The notes under the pieces are model-generated. The model searched no databases and had not been told where the DNA came from. It saw only the letters and a program-made list of their open reading frames with translations. From assembly GCA_020849665.1 (NCBI GenBank), contig JADLFX010000047.1, forward strand, positions 1 through 64,000: DNA of 64,000 nucleotides, written 5' to 3'. Source of the stretch: Planctomycetota bacterium (GTDB lineage Bacteria; Planctomycetota; UBA1135; UBA2386). This document shows positions 40,966 through 49,826 of the stretch, one piece after another; positions within the stretch are counted from its first letter, which is position 1; each line of letters opens with the position of its first letter. Both the position numbers and the translations under genes were made by a program.

Positions 40966-42231
40966 ATGACCACGTCTCCGTTCCTCTCCTGGTTCCTGAT
41001 CGCAGTGGCCGCGGGCAGCGCCGCGGCCCAGACCGTCCAGCCGCCCTACAGCGGCCACTACAGCGCCGTGAACGTCGGCATGCCGGCCGGGGTGCCGGCG
41101 CCCCTCGGGGGGCTGGCGTTCCGCAACGGCGAGCCCGGTGTGCTCTACGTCGGCGGGGCGGCCAACAAGGCCACGGCCGCGGTCTACAAGGTCCCCGTGG
41201 TGCGCGACGCGCAGAACCACATCACCGGCTTCGCCGGAGCGGGGGTGAAGTTCGCCGACGCGCCGAATCTCGACGGCGGCCTCCAGTTCGGGCCCGGCGG
41301 CGTGCTCTTCTTCACGCGCTATCCGATGAACGAGCTCGGCATGATCAAGCCGGGCAGCGCGGCGATGGACAAGAGCGTGGCGCTCACCGGCCTCGGGATC
41401 CCGGGATCGCTCGGCTCGCTCACCTTCGTCCCCGCGGGCTTCCCCAACGCGGGCAGGCTCAAGCTGGCCTCGTTCACCACCAGCCGCGTGCACACCGCGA
41501 GTCTGGTCGCCGACGGCAACGGCACCTTCGACGTGACGGTGGCGCCGGGCTTCGCCCAGATCCAGGGCGCGCTGGAGGGCTGCTTCTATGTCGCTCCCGA
41601 CTCGCCGCTCTTCCCGAACTTCACGCGGATGATGTTCGCGGAGTACAACAACGGAGCGCTGACGGTCTACACGATCGACGCCAATGGCGACCCGATCCCC
41701 GCCACCCGGCAGGTCTTCCTGAGCGGCCTCAACGGTGTGGAGGGCGCGGCGATCGACCCGCTCACCGGCGACTTCCTGTTCAGCACGTTCGGCGCCAACA
41801 GCCGGGTGATCGCGGTGCGCGGGTTCGCCACCGTGTGCGGAACCGTGGCACGCTACGGCCAGGGCCTCTCCGGCAGCGGCGGGTTCGTGCCGCGGATCGA
41901 CACGCTGGGCTGCTTCGCGCGCAACCAGACGCCCAGCTTCGCGGTGTCCCAGGGCCGCGGCGGGGCGCCGGGCGTGCTGCTCTTCGGCTTCCAGCAGGCC
42001 GGCCTGCCGCTCTTCGGCGGCACGCTGCTGGTCACTCCGTTCGTGGTGATCGACCACGTCCTCGCCGGCACCTCCGGCCAGCCGGGCGCGGGCACCTTCC
42101 AGGTCGAGATCGCGGTCCCCAACGACCTCAACCTCCTGAACACCGACTTCTTCTTCCAGGCCGCGTATCTGGATCCGGGTGCGCCGCAGGGCGTGTCGTT
42201 CACGGGTGGGATCCGGCTCGACGTGCGCTGA
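40966..42231 (+). CDS. Secreted beta-propeller-like protein with shared C-terminal domain
   Basis: A 421-residue exported protein: signal peptide 1-21 (AVAAGSAAAQ). The middle holds recurring beta-strand segments without clear calcium motifs (PLGGLAFRNGEPGVLYVGG, GGLQFGPGGVLFFTRYPM, EGAAIDPLTGDFLFSTF), suggesting an NHL/SMP-30-like propeller. The C-terminus (from about residue 290, ending in FFFQAAYLDPGAPQGVSF) matches the beta domain of the proteins at 21050 and 42250. Ligand unknown. It follows a 264-bp gap (40702-40965) in which I see no gene. Confidence 0.6.
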   Translation: MTTSPFLSWFLIAVAAGSAAAQTVQPPYSGHYSAVNVGMPAGVPAPLGGLAFRNGEPGVLYVGGAANKATAAVYKVPVVRDAQNHITGFAGAGVKFADAPNLDGGLQFGPGGVLFFTRYPMNELGMIKPGSAAMDKSVALTGLGIPGSLGSLTFVPAGFPNAGRLKLASFTTSRVHTASLVADGNGTFDVTVAPGFAQIQGALEGCFYVAPDSPLFPNFTRMMFAEYNNGALTVYTIDANGDPIPATRQVFLSGLNGVEGAAIDPLTGDFLFSTFGANSRVIAVRGFATVCGTVARYGQGLSGSGGFVPRIDTLGCFARNQTPSFAVSQGRGGAPGVLLFGFQQAGLPLFGGTLLVTPFVVIDHVLAGTSGQPGAGTFQVEIAVPNDLNLLNTDFFFQAAYLDPGAPQGVSFTGGIRLDVR

Positions 42232-42249
42232 CACGGCGCCGGCCGGTGT

Positions 42250-43659
42250 TCAGCGTGCCCCGATCGTGGCCTGTCCGGCGTTGGAGAACGTGAGGCCGGC
42301 CGGGTTGGCGCCCGGATCCACCACCACGGCCTGGTTGAAGAAGAGTCCGCCCAGCAGCGCTGGGTCGAAGGGGATCGCCAGCGCGACGCTCGGATCGGGA
42401 CCGCTGCGGAGCGTGGGCAGTGCGAACTCGCCGCTCGCGAGGAGCGTGCAGCCGGGCATGCCGACGGGGCCGAGGTCGAGCGGCAGCTGCAGCGGCGGCC
42501 AAGCCGTGCGTGACGCACCGAAGAGCACCAGGGGTGCCAGCGTGCCGTAGGGTGCGTTGCGCACCACGAGCCCGAAGGTCGCGCCGAGCCACGGGCGGGT
42601 CGCCCGTAGCGGGTCGGGCTCCAGGAGGGGAGTCCCGGCGCTGCCGGGACAGCCCTTGCCGAAGGGCAGGTAGTTGGCCGCGGGGAGCACGCGATAGACC
42701 CAGGTGTCGCCGAGCGCGCTGCCGGCCGTGACCGTCATCCCGCCGAAGAGCACGCATTCGCCGCGGCGCGCGTCGTACGCCAGTCCCGCGTGGGACCGGC
42801 CCGAAGGCGCGGCCAGAGTGCCTCGCAGCTCGTAGGTCGTACCGTTCCACTCCCAGGTGTCGGCGACGTTGGCGCCGTTGAAGCCCCCGAAGAGGACGAC
42901 GCGGCCGCGGTCCGTGTCGTAGGTGCAGCCCATGCTCCAGAGACGTCCCGGGGTGCGGGCGGGAAAGCGCTGGGTCCAGGCCTGCCCGGTCCAGATCCAG
43001 GTGTCATCGTAGGTCACGCTGCCCCGGTCTCCGCCAAAGAGGAACACCTCGGACGCCGCCGCATCGTACGCCAGGGCGTGTTGGGCTCGGGCCGGTGGCC
43101 GGATCGCGGTGCCGATCTGGTTCCATGCAGTGCCGTTCCACACCCACGTATCGTCGAAGTAGGCCGTGCCGTCGCCGCCGCCGAACAGGACCGTCACGCC
43201 GCGCGCCGCGTCGTACACCATCTGGCTGAGATAGCGTGGACTGGGTCCGGAGCCCGCCGTGCACGCGATCCAGTCGCTGCCATCCCACTCCCAGGTGTCG
43301 GCGAGGGCACCCAGGACGCCACCGCCGCCGAAGAGCACCACGCGGCCGCGCGCCGAGTCGTAGCAGGCAGCTGGAGACGAGCGGGCAGGCGGAGCGTGTG
43401 CCGGGTTCCTCTGGATCCAGGTCTGGCCATCCCAGACCCAAGTGTCATTGCGCACGCAGCAGCCCGGGCTGTTCAGGTCGAGACCACCGAAGAGCAGGAC
43501 CTGGCCGCGCGCACGGTCCTGGACCAGCGCGTGCCCGGCGCGAGGTACGGGTGCCTGTGCAGGAGTGCGTGCCTGCCATTGCGCCTGCGCCGCTGCCGGA
43601 ACACCGAAGCCGGCCGCGGCCAGGGCCAGGCAGCAGAGAGCCTTGCCGTCGATGTGCAT
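42250..43659 (-). CDS. Secreted kelch-repeat protein with shared C-terminal domain
   Basis: A 469-residue exported protein. After a signal peptide (about 1-25, ending AAAQAQ) there are six kelch-like repeats, each with a VLFGG turn and a DTWxW tag (DTWVWDG, DTWEWDG, DTWVWNG, DTWIWTG, DTWEWNG, DTWVYRV). The C-terminal domain starts at FGKGCPGSAGTP and ends in FFNQAVVVDPGANPAGLTFSNAG, like the domains at 21050 and 40966. ATG 43659 has AGGAGG 5 nt upstream. It is likely anchored or sorted through the C-terminal domain. Confidence 0.75.
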   Translation of the reverse strand: MHIDGKALCCLALAAAGFGVPAAAQAQWQARTPAQAPVPRAGHALVQDRARGQVLLFGGLDLNSPGCCVRNDTWVWDGQTWIQRNPAHAPPARSSPAACYDSARGRVVLFGGGGVLGALADTWEWDGSDWIACTAGSGPSPRYLSQMVYDAARGVTVLFGGGDGTAYFDDTWVWNGTAWNQIGTAIRPPARAQHALAYDAAASEVFLFGGDRGSVTYDDTWIWTGQAWTQRFPARTPGRLWSMGCTYDTDRGRVVLFGGFNGANVADTWEWNGTTYELRGTLAAPSGRSHAGLAYDARRGECVLFGGMTVTAGSALGDTWVYRVLPAANYLPFGKGCPGSAGTPLLEPDPLRATRPWLGATFGLVVRNAPYGTLAPLVLFGASRTAWPPLQLPLDLGPVGMPGCTLLASGEFALPTLRSGPDPSVALAIPFDPALLGGLFFNQAVVVDPGANPAGLTFSNAGQATIGAR

Positions 43660-43963
43660 CGCGTCCTCCTCGGGCGGATCCGACTGCGCAGGCACTGCGG
43701 GACGGACGCGCTCCGCCAGCTGCGTGCTGTGCTGGTTGGATCCGCGCCTTCTTGCTTTGCGGCCCAGGGAGACGGTCCGCGCAACCGCGCGGGTGGGGAG
43801 AAGGCCGTTCCCGGGCCGCGATCCATGGCAGAGAACGTCTGCACCGCGGCGGCACTTTCCCGTCTCCGAGCCCGCACAGCGGTGGTCGTGCCGCGTGCGG
43901 CGCGGTCGCAGCCCCGCTCCCTCACGCTGGCGTGAGCAGCGCTGGGCGGCTGTCCGGCGCGAC
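43660..43963. other. Gene-free interval (304 bp)
   Basis: The stretch between the kelch gene start and the LOG gene stop holds no credible gene. A 6-bp stem with CTGG loop (43921-43936), 28 bp past the LOG stop, may help end that transcript. The kelch promoter should lie in the part near 43700. Confidence 0.5.
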
Positions 43964-44839
43964 TCAGGCGCCGCGTGGCAGCTTGGGCTGCGGGCGGTCC
44001 CGGTAGAAGTCGTCGATGATCCGCCACGCCTCCTGGGCGGTCTCGGCGTAGTCGATCAGGTCGAGGTCGTCGGGACTGATCGCGCCTTCCTCGACGAACA
44101 TGTCCCAGTCCACGAGCCGGCTCCAGTAGTCGCGGCCGAAGAGGATCACCGGGATGCGGTCCATCTTCTTCGTCTGGATCAGCGTGAGCGTCTCGAAGAG
44201 CTCGTCCATCGTCCCGAAGCCGCCCGGGAACGCGACCATCGCCTTCGCGCGCATGAGGAAGTGCATCTTGCGCATCGCGAAGTACTTGAACTCGAAGCAG
44301 AGCTCGGGGGTGATGAACGCGTTGGGTTCCTGCTCGAAGGGCAGGGTGATGTTCAACCCCATGCTCTTGGCGCCCACGTCCATCGCGCCGCGGTTGGCCG
44401 CCTCCATGATCCCGGGCCCTCCGCCGGTCACGACCACGTAGTCGCAGCGGTGGTCGATCTGGCAGATGCTGCTCACGATCCGGCCGAACTCGCGTGCCTC
44501 CTCGTAGTAGTTCGACTTCTTGAGGACGTTCTGGGCGATGCGCAGCGCGCGCTGCAGGTTCGCGTCGGCGGGGTTGCGGGCCAGGGCCGCGGTGGCGGCC
44601 TCGACCCTGCGCTCGGCCTCCGCGCGCTCGAGGATGCGCGTGCCGCCGAACACGACGATCGTCGATTCGACGCCCTGCTCGTGCATGATCAGGTCCGGCT
44701 TCATCAGCTCCAGCTGGAGGCGGACCGGCCGCAGCTCCACGCGCCCCAGGAACTCGGGGTCGAGGTGGGCCTGGCGGTAGGATCGGGCGTGCTTCAGCGC
44801 TTCGATGCGGGAAGCGCGGTCCATGTTCTTGGTGTCCAT
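43964..44839 (-). CDS. LOG family (TIGR00730-type) Rossmann-fold protein
   Basis: A 291-residue protein with the lysine-decarboxylase-like fold. The motifs are VTGGGPGIMEAANRGA and FPGGFGTMDELFE, the PGGxGTxxE signature of cytokinin-activating 5'-monophosphate phosphoribohydrolases. It is longer than the minimal about 190-residue LOG by an N-terminal extension of about 100 residues (large-type LOG). Members cleave ribose 5-phosphate from nucleotide 5'-monophosphates; the physiological nucleotide in this bacterium is unknown. It is divergent from eboE across 92 bp. Confidence 0.8.
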   Translation of the reverse strand: MDTKNMDRASRIEALKHARSYRQAHLDPEFLGRVELRPVRLQLELMKPDLIMHEQGVESTIVVFGGTRILERAEAERRVEAATAALARNPADANLQRALRIAQNVLKKSNYYEEAREFGRIVSSICQIDHRCDYVVVTGGGPGIMEAANRGAMDVGAKSMGLNITLPFEQEPNAFITPELCFEFKYFAMRKMHFLMRAKAMVAFPGGFGTMDELFETLTLIQTKKMDRIPVILFGRDYWSRLVDWDMFVEEGAISPDDLDLIDYAETAQEAWRIIDDFYRDRPQPKLPRGA

Positions 44840-44931
44840 CTGGGGGATTGCCTGGTCGGCCCCGTGCGGGGGATCGATCGGTCGAAGGATCCCTGGTATC
44901 GGATCGTGCTCCGCGCTCGATTGAGGTCTCA

Positions 44932-46053
44932 GTGACGAACGCCAGCCCAGTCCTGACCTACTGTGGCAACGTCCACCCCGCCGAGGACCTGCACGGCTGG
45001 CTGACGGTGTTGGAAGGATTCAGCGCGGGGTTGTGGAAGTCCAGGCGCCCGCGGCCCTTTCCCCTAGGTGTGTGGTGGAACGCGGCAACCGTGGAGACCC
45101 TGGTGGGGGACGCGGCGGCGCGGGCGAGGGTGGGCGAGGCCCTGGCCAGGCACGGGCTCACGGTCGGCACCCTCAACGTGTTCCCGTTCGGCTCGTTCCA
45201 TGGCGAGCGCGTGAAGGAGGCCGTGTACCGACCCGACTGGAGCCGGGAGGAGCGCTTGCACTACACCCGCGGCGCGGCCGAGGTCGCGGCGGGGCTCGTG
45301 CCGGGCGGCACCGTCCTGCCGATCTCGACCCTGCCGCTGGGCCACGGCTCCGGCGACCTGCGGCAGATGGCCCGCAACCTGGTGCGCGCGGCCAGTGCGT
45401 TCCGCGCCCTGGAGGAGCGCACCGGCGTGCAGGTGCTCCTCTGCCTGGAACCCGAGCCGCTCTGCCTCCTCGAGACCGTGGCGGGCACGGTCGCGTTCCT
45501 GGAGGAATGGGTGTTCCGCGAGGGGGCCTGGGCCACCGTCGAGGAGGCGACCCTGCGCCGCCACCTCGGCGTGTGCGTCGACCTCTGCCACCTAGCCGTC
45601 GTGGGCGAGGATCCGCTCGAGGCCGCGCGGCGCTGCGCCGGGTCCGGGGTGACCGTGGGCAAGATCCAGGTGTCCGCGTGCCTGGAGCTGCGCGACCCGG
45701 CCGCCCTCGACCGCCTCCTGGCCTACGACGAGCCCCGCTACCTGCACCAGACCGTGGCTGCGGGCGGGGCCCGCGCGCTCGACCTCGGCGAGGTCCGTGC
45801 CCGGGCCGCGGAGTTCCGGGGGGGCGGCACGCTGCGGACGCACTTCCACGTCCCGATCTTCTGGGACGACGCGGGACCCCTGGGCTCGACCCGGGCTGAG
45901 CTGGAACGCGCCCTGGCGGGCTGGCCGCGGCCGCTGCCCCTCCTGGAGGTCGAGACCTACACCTGGGGGGTCCTGCAGGGCCAGGGCCGCGCCGAGCCCG
46001 ACCTCGCCGCGGGAATCGAGGCCGAGCTGGATTTCCTGAGGCAACGGGTTTGA
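44932..46053 (+). CDS. EboE-like TIM-barrel protein (metabolite traffic family)
   Basis: A 373-residue protein related to EboE. Diagnostic segments are LTYCGNVHPAEDL at the N-terminus, LNVFPFGSFHGERVKEAVYRPDWS, VLPISTLPLGHG and CVDLCHLAV with a metal-type His/Asp. In cyanobacteria and some other phyla, eboABCEF genes form a cluster needed for moving a metabolite (e.g. scytonemin monomer) to the periplasm. Here none of EboA, B, C, D or F is seen. The GTG start at 44932 with GAGG at 5 nt was preferred. Co-transcription with the ABC genes 68 bp downstream is possible. Confidence 0.7.
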   Translation: MTNASPVLTYCGNVHPAEDLHGWLTVLEGFSAGLWKSRRPRPFPLGVWWNAATVETLVGDAAARARVGEALARHGLTVGTLNVFPFGSFHGERVKEAVYRPDWSREERLHYTRGAAEVAAGLVPGGTVLPISTLPLGHGSGDLRQMARNLVRAASAFRALEERTGVQVLLCLEPEPLCLLETVAGTVAFLEEWVFREGAWATVEEATLRRHLGVCVDLCHLAVVGEDPLEAARRCAGSGVTVGKIQVSACLELRDPAALDRLLAYDEPRYLHQTVAAGGARALDLGEVRARAAEFRGGGTLRTHFHVPIFWDDAGPLGSTRAELERALAGWPRPLPLLEVETYTWGVLQGQGRAEPDLAAGIEAELDFLRQRV

Positions 46054-46121
46054 GACCGGGCCACTGTGCGCCGTAGAGAGCGCCGTCCGCCTCCGCCCCC
46101 TACGCTTCCCCGGCACAGCCC

Positions 46122-46793
46122 ATGGCCATGATCGCGATCCGCAACCTGACCAAGACCTACCGGCGCGGCCCGGAGCCGGTGGTGGCCTGTTCGGTCCACC
46201 ACCTCGACATCCAGCCCGGCGAGCAGGTCGCACTGATCGGCCGCTCGGGCACCGGCAAGACCACGCTCCTGCACCTGATCGCGGGCATCCTGGTGCCCGA
46301 CGCCGGCAGCATCGAGGTCGACGGCGTCCCGGTGCACCAGCTCTCCGAGGGCCAGCGCGACCGGTTCCGGGCGGCCACGCTGGGCCTCGTGTTCCAGACC
46401 TTCAACCTCCTGCAGCCGTTCACCGCCCTGGAGAACGTGCTGCTCGGCGCGGTGTTCAGCCAGGGTGGCGGGCACGGGCCCCGCGAGCACGCCGAACAGC
46501 TCCTGCAGCGCGTGGGCCTCGGCGACCGGATGCACCACCGTCCGTCCGAGCTCTCGGTGGGCCAACAGCAGCGGGTCGCGATCTGCCGGGCGCTGGTGCA
46601 CGACCCCAAGGTGGTCCTCGCCGACGAGCCGCTGGGCAACCAGGACAAGGCCACCGGGCGCGAGGTCCTGCAGCTCCTCCTCGAGCTGGCGCGCGAGGGC
46701 GGCAAGACCGTGGTGATGGTGACCCACGATCCCGAGAGCGCCGCGGCGCTGCAGCGCACGGTGGACCTCACCGCGCTGCGGAGGGCGTCGTGA
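46122..46793 (+). CDS. ABC transporter ATP-binding protein (LolD/MacB type)
   Basis: A 223-residue ATPase. Walker A is GRSGTGKTT (near residue 41), Q-loop FQTFN, signature LSVGQQQRVAI, Walker B VVLADEP and H-loop THD. The post-Walker-B region reads PLGNQD, not the usual PTGNLD. It pairs with the FtsX-type permease downstream (GTGA overlap) and should power a mechanotransmission-type transporter, not classic import. Confidence 0.9.
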   Translation: MAMIAIRNLTKTYRRGPEPVVACSVHHLDIQPGEQVALIGRSGTGKTTLLHLIAGILVPDAGSIEVDGVPVHQLSEGQRDRFRAATLGLVFQTFNLLQPFTALENVLLGAVFSQGGGHGPREHAEQLLQRVGLGDRMHHRPSELSVGQQQRVAICRALVHDPKVVLADEPLGNQDKATGREVLQLLLELAREGGKTVVMVTHDPESAAALQRTVDLTALRRAS

Positions 46794-48262
46794 ACCTGTT
46801 CGCGATCAGCGCGCGCAGCCTGCGCGTGCGCGTGCTCTCGACCCTGCTCACCACGCTCTCGATCGCCCTGGGCGCCGGCCTGCTGGCGGCGATCTGGCTG
46901 CTGATGGGGGAGGTGGACCGGAAGTACCGCACCAGCCTGCAGGGCTACGGCGCGATCGTGGGTCCCAAGGAAGGCGCCCCGCTCTCGCTGGTGCTGAACA
47001 CCGTGTTCAACCTCGGGGCGAGCCCGGGGATCGTCCCGCTCTCGGTCTACGAGGAGATCCGCGAGGGCAGGATCCGGTTCAACAACCGGCCGATCCCGGT
47101 GCGCTACGCGATCCCGCAGGCGCGCGGCGACCACTACCGGGGCTTCCCGCTGGTCGGCACGACCGACGAGATGTTCTTCAAGTTCACGCGCGGGGACGCC
47201 GGCACGCTGCGCTTCGCCAAGGGCGCGCCGTTCGCGTTCGGCCACGAGGAGCTGATGGCCTTCGCCAAGGAGAAGGCGAGGGAACACGCCGAGGGCGGCG
47301 AGGCGCATGCCGAGGCGAGGCCGCAGACCGCGCGGAGCGGCGCCCGACCCGACCACGACCCTCCCGCATCGGCACCGCAGGCCTCCCCGCCCGCGCACGG
47401 CGAGCCCGGGCACGTGCACGGGCCGGAGTGCGAGCACGACCACGAGGCGCTGCCGGCGCGGCACCGCCAGGCCGTGGTCGGCGCGGAGGTGGCCCGCAAG
47501 CTCCGGATCGACCTCGGCTACCGGATCGTGCCGATGCACGGTGCGCCCGAGGATCCCGACGCGCACGAGCACCAGGAGGCGGCCTGCGAGGTGGTGGGGA
47601 TCCTGGCCGCGACCGGGACGCCCATCGACCGGGCCATCTACGTGCCGCTGGCCGCGTTCCTGGCCATGGACAAGCACGTGGCGATCCGTCCCGAGCAGGC
47701 GGCGGAGCACGGCAACGTCGCGCTGTCCGCGGTCGTGGTGGAGCCGCGCTCGACCATCGCCGCGAGCTGGCTGCGCTACGCCTTCCAGACGCGCATGGAT
47801 GGGCAGGTGGCGTGGCCCGGGATCGAGATCCCGCAGCTGCTCAGCGTCGTGGGCAGCGCCACCGACGTGCTGCGCGTGGTGTCCTACGTGGTGCTCCTGG
47901 TGGCCGCGATCGGCCTGATGGTGGCGCTCTACAACACCATGAACGAGCGGCGGCGCGAGATCGCGATCCTGCGCTCGCTGGGCGCGCGCCGCCACCAGAT
48001 CGCGCGCATCGTCCTCTACGAGGCCGGTGCGATCGCCGCCGCGGGCGCCTTGCTCGGCGTCGCGCTCTGCCACGGTGCGGCGTGGCTGCTCGGCGCCTGG
48101 GTGGAACACCAGACCGGCGTGGCCATGGACTGGGCCGCCTTCTCGCCGATGGAGGGGTGGCTTATCCTCGGCGCGGTGGTGCTGGGGTGCGTCGCGGGCA
48201 TCGCGCCGGCGTTCAAGGCCTCGCGCACGCCCGTCGCCGACCACCTCAGCCCCACGACATGA
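46790..48262 (+). CDS. FtsX-family ABC permease with histidine-rich periplasmic loop
   Basis: A 490-residue membrane protein of the MacB/FtsX-type: one TM near residues 17-38, a large periplasmic region, then three TM segments near the C-terminus including VVLLVAAIGLMVALYNTMNERRREIAILRSLGARR, the FtsX hallmark. The periplasmic region has a histidine cluster (about residues 152-225, with H152, H166, H173, H189, H203, H208, H210, C214, H216, H218 and H225) including HVHGPECEHDHE, a likely metal-binding loop. GTG start at 46790; overlaps both neighbours by 4 bp. Together with the DUF3299 gene it forms a candidate metal transport or delivery operon. Confidence 0.82.
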   Translation: MNLFAISARSLRVRVLSTLLTTLSIALGAGLLAAIWLLMGEVDRKYRTSLQGYGAIVGPKEGAPLSLVLNTVFNLGASPGIVPLSVYEEIREGRIRFNNRPIPVRYAIPQARGDHYRGFPLVGTTDEMFFKFTRGDAGTLRFAKGAPFAFGHEELMAFAKEKAREHAEGGEAHAEARPQTARSGARPDHDPPASAPQASPPAHGEPGHVHGPECEHDHEALPARHRQAVVGAEVARKLRIDLGYRIVPMHGAPEDPDAHEHQEAACEVVGILAATGTPIDRAIYVPLAAFLAMDKHVAIRPEQAAEHGNVALSAVVVEPRSTIAASWLRYAFQTRMDGQVAWPGIEIPQLLSVVGSATDVLRVVSYVVLLVAAIGLMVALYNTMNERRREIAILRSLGARRHQIARIVLYEAGAIAAAGALLGVALCHGAAWLLGAWVEHQTGVAMDWAAFSPMEGWLILGAVVLGCVAGIAPAFKASRTPVADHLSPTT

Positions 48263-48951
48263 ACCCGATGCGCCTCCTCCGACTGCACGCGTTGCTCCCC
48301 CTGGTCCTGCTCGGTCCGCTGGCCGCCCAGGCCGAGGTGCCTCCCAAGCCCAAGCCGCAGCCGACGTCGCAGCCCGCCAAGGTCGAGGGCCCGGCCTCGC
48401 GCCCGGCGCCGGACAAGCAACCGCCCAAGCCGGCGGAGGAGCAGGGCGCCGGCGACAAGCGCGAGCAGCCGCTCCCGGCCTCGGCCGACCCGGCCGACCT
48501 GCGGGCGATGAAGAGCGCCCAGGACATGCTGGCCGCCGAGGCGCGCCTGCGCGAGAAGATCAAGCGCGGCGAGATCCAGGGCATCGAGAAGGTCCTCTCG
48601 TTCGAGGAGATCTCCACCTGGCCCTACGAGGACGGCCTCAAGGGCATGCCCAAGAACGTCAAGGCGCTGGACGGCAAGAGCGTGATGATGATGGGCTTCA
48701 TGCTGCCCATCGACGAGGTGGAGAACATCAAGCACTTCCTCCTCGTGCAGTCGCTCTGGTCCTGCTGCTACGGCACGCCGCCGGACATCAACGGGATCGT
48801 GCGCGTGGTGCTCAAGGGCAATAAGCGCATCGACTACATGTTCGAGCCGATCCAGGTGGTGGGGACCTTCCGCGTCTCGGCCACGCTCGAGGATGGCTAC
48901 TGCGTGGACATCTTCCAGCTTCACGCCGACTCGGTGACGGTGGTCAAGTAG
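48259..48951 (+). CDS. DUF3299 protein, third gene of the ABC operon
   Basis: A 230-residue exported protein. The signal peptide (about 1-27) precedes a Pro/Lys/Glu-rich linker to residue about 80; the rest shows the DUF3299 pattern: VMMMGFMLPIDEVENIKHFLLVQSLW, SCCYGTPPDING, IDYMFEPIQVVGTFRV and a C-terminal strand. The CC pair is conserved in such domains and may bind a metal. Function unknown. ATGA overlap with the permease implies a stoichiometric partner, perhaps the periplasmic binding or delivery component. Confidence 0.72.
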   Translation: MNPMRLLRLHALLPLVLLGPLAAQAEVPPKPKPQPTSQPAKVEGPASRPAPDKQPPKPAEEQGAGDKREQPLPASADPADLRAMKSAQDMLAAEARLREKIKRGEIQGIEKVLSFEEISTWPYEDGLKGMPKNVKALDGKSVMMMGFMLPIDEVENIKHFLLVQSLWSCCYGTPPDINGIVRVVLKGNKRIDYMFEPIQVVGTFRVSATLEDGYCVDIFQLHADSVTVVK

Positions 48952-49043
48952 CCCGGGGCGGGGGGCCCGGCGCCCCCGCCTCGCAGCTCTGGGCGCGGGG
49001 AACTTCAAGGTCGGCGCCCGGCCGGGCCGATCCTAGCGGCATC

Positions 49044-49826
49044 GTGTCGGTTCCCCGTTCGCTCCCCCTGCTCCTGCTCCTGGCGGGCTGCCAAGGCTCC
49101 CCCGTGGATCCGTTCGCGGCCGCGGAGGCAGAGCTGGCGGACGGCGCCTTCCTGCAGACGCTGATCCGCCTCGATCGGGTACCACCGGCGCATCCGCGCT
49201 ATGCCGAGGCCCGCGCCCTGGCACAGGCGCTCCAGCGCCGGGTCCGGGTCGGGCAGGAGCTGGTCCTGCGCGGGCTCGTGCTCCGTTCGGAGTGGCGGGA
49301 CGAGGAGGCGATCGCCATGTTCGAGCGCGCCCGTGAGGTGTGGCCCGACGTGCAGGGGGCGCGGGAGCTGGTGGAGGCCACGCAGAGCCGCCTCGCGACC
49401 CTGCGCGAGGGGCGCTGGCAGGGCGGGGAGATGACCACGGTGGCGGTCGAGTCGCCGCTGGGCGCGGAGGGGACGGAGCCCGCGCCGGAGGCGCCGCCCA
49501 CGCCCGGCGGGGCCGCGACCTCGCGCCCGTCCGGCGCGCCCGGGAGCGACGAGTTCCGCGTGGTCGAGGAGCGGCTGCGTGCCGGCGATCTCGAGGGGGC
49601 CATCGATGCGCTGCAGGCCGCGAGCCGGACGGCGCAGCAGCAGCCCAGGCACCGGGAACTGCTGGTGCAGGTCCTGCACCAGCGCGGTCTCCTGCACTAC
49701 GGGCAGGCGTTCCTGGAGGATGCGATCGAGGACTGGAAGCGCGTCCTCGAGGTGCAGCCCGGGCATGCCGCGGCGGAGCCGTTCCTCAAGGCCGCCGAGG
49801 CCGAGCTGAAGGTGCGCAGGCCCTGA
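49044..49826 (+). CDS. TPR-like lipoprotein, function unknown
   Basis: A 260-residue lipoprotein (lipobox LLLAGC, C16). Helical repeat-like segments (EAELADGAFLQTLIRLDRVPP, EWRDEEAIAMFERAREVWP, ERLRAGDLEGAIDALQAA, FLEDAIEDWKRVLEVQPGHAAAEPF) are TPR-like, split by a Pro/Gly/Ala-rich linker (about 145-175). The GTG start at 49044 gives the best lipobox. It probably scaffolds protein complexes at an outer or inner membrane. Confidence 0.6.
   Translation: MSVPRSLPLLLLLAGCQGSPVDPFAAAEAELADGAFLQTLIRLDRVPPAHPRYAEARALAQALQRRVRVGQELVLRGLVLRSEWRDEEAIAMFERAREVWPDVQGARELVEATQSRLATLREGRWQGGEMTTVAVESPLGAEGTEPAPEAPPTPGGAATSRPSGAPGSDEFRVVEERLRAGDLEGAIDALQAASRTAQQQPRHRELLVQVLHQRGLLHYGQAFLEDAIEDWKRVLEVQPGHAAAEPFLKAAEAELKVRRP

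Noticed and set aside
46054..46121. Zur or other metal-regulator operator before the ABC operon
   Set aside because: The 68-bp gap shows no AT-rich inverted repeat of the usual Zur type. Control may lie upstream of eboE instead.
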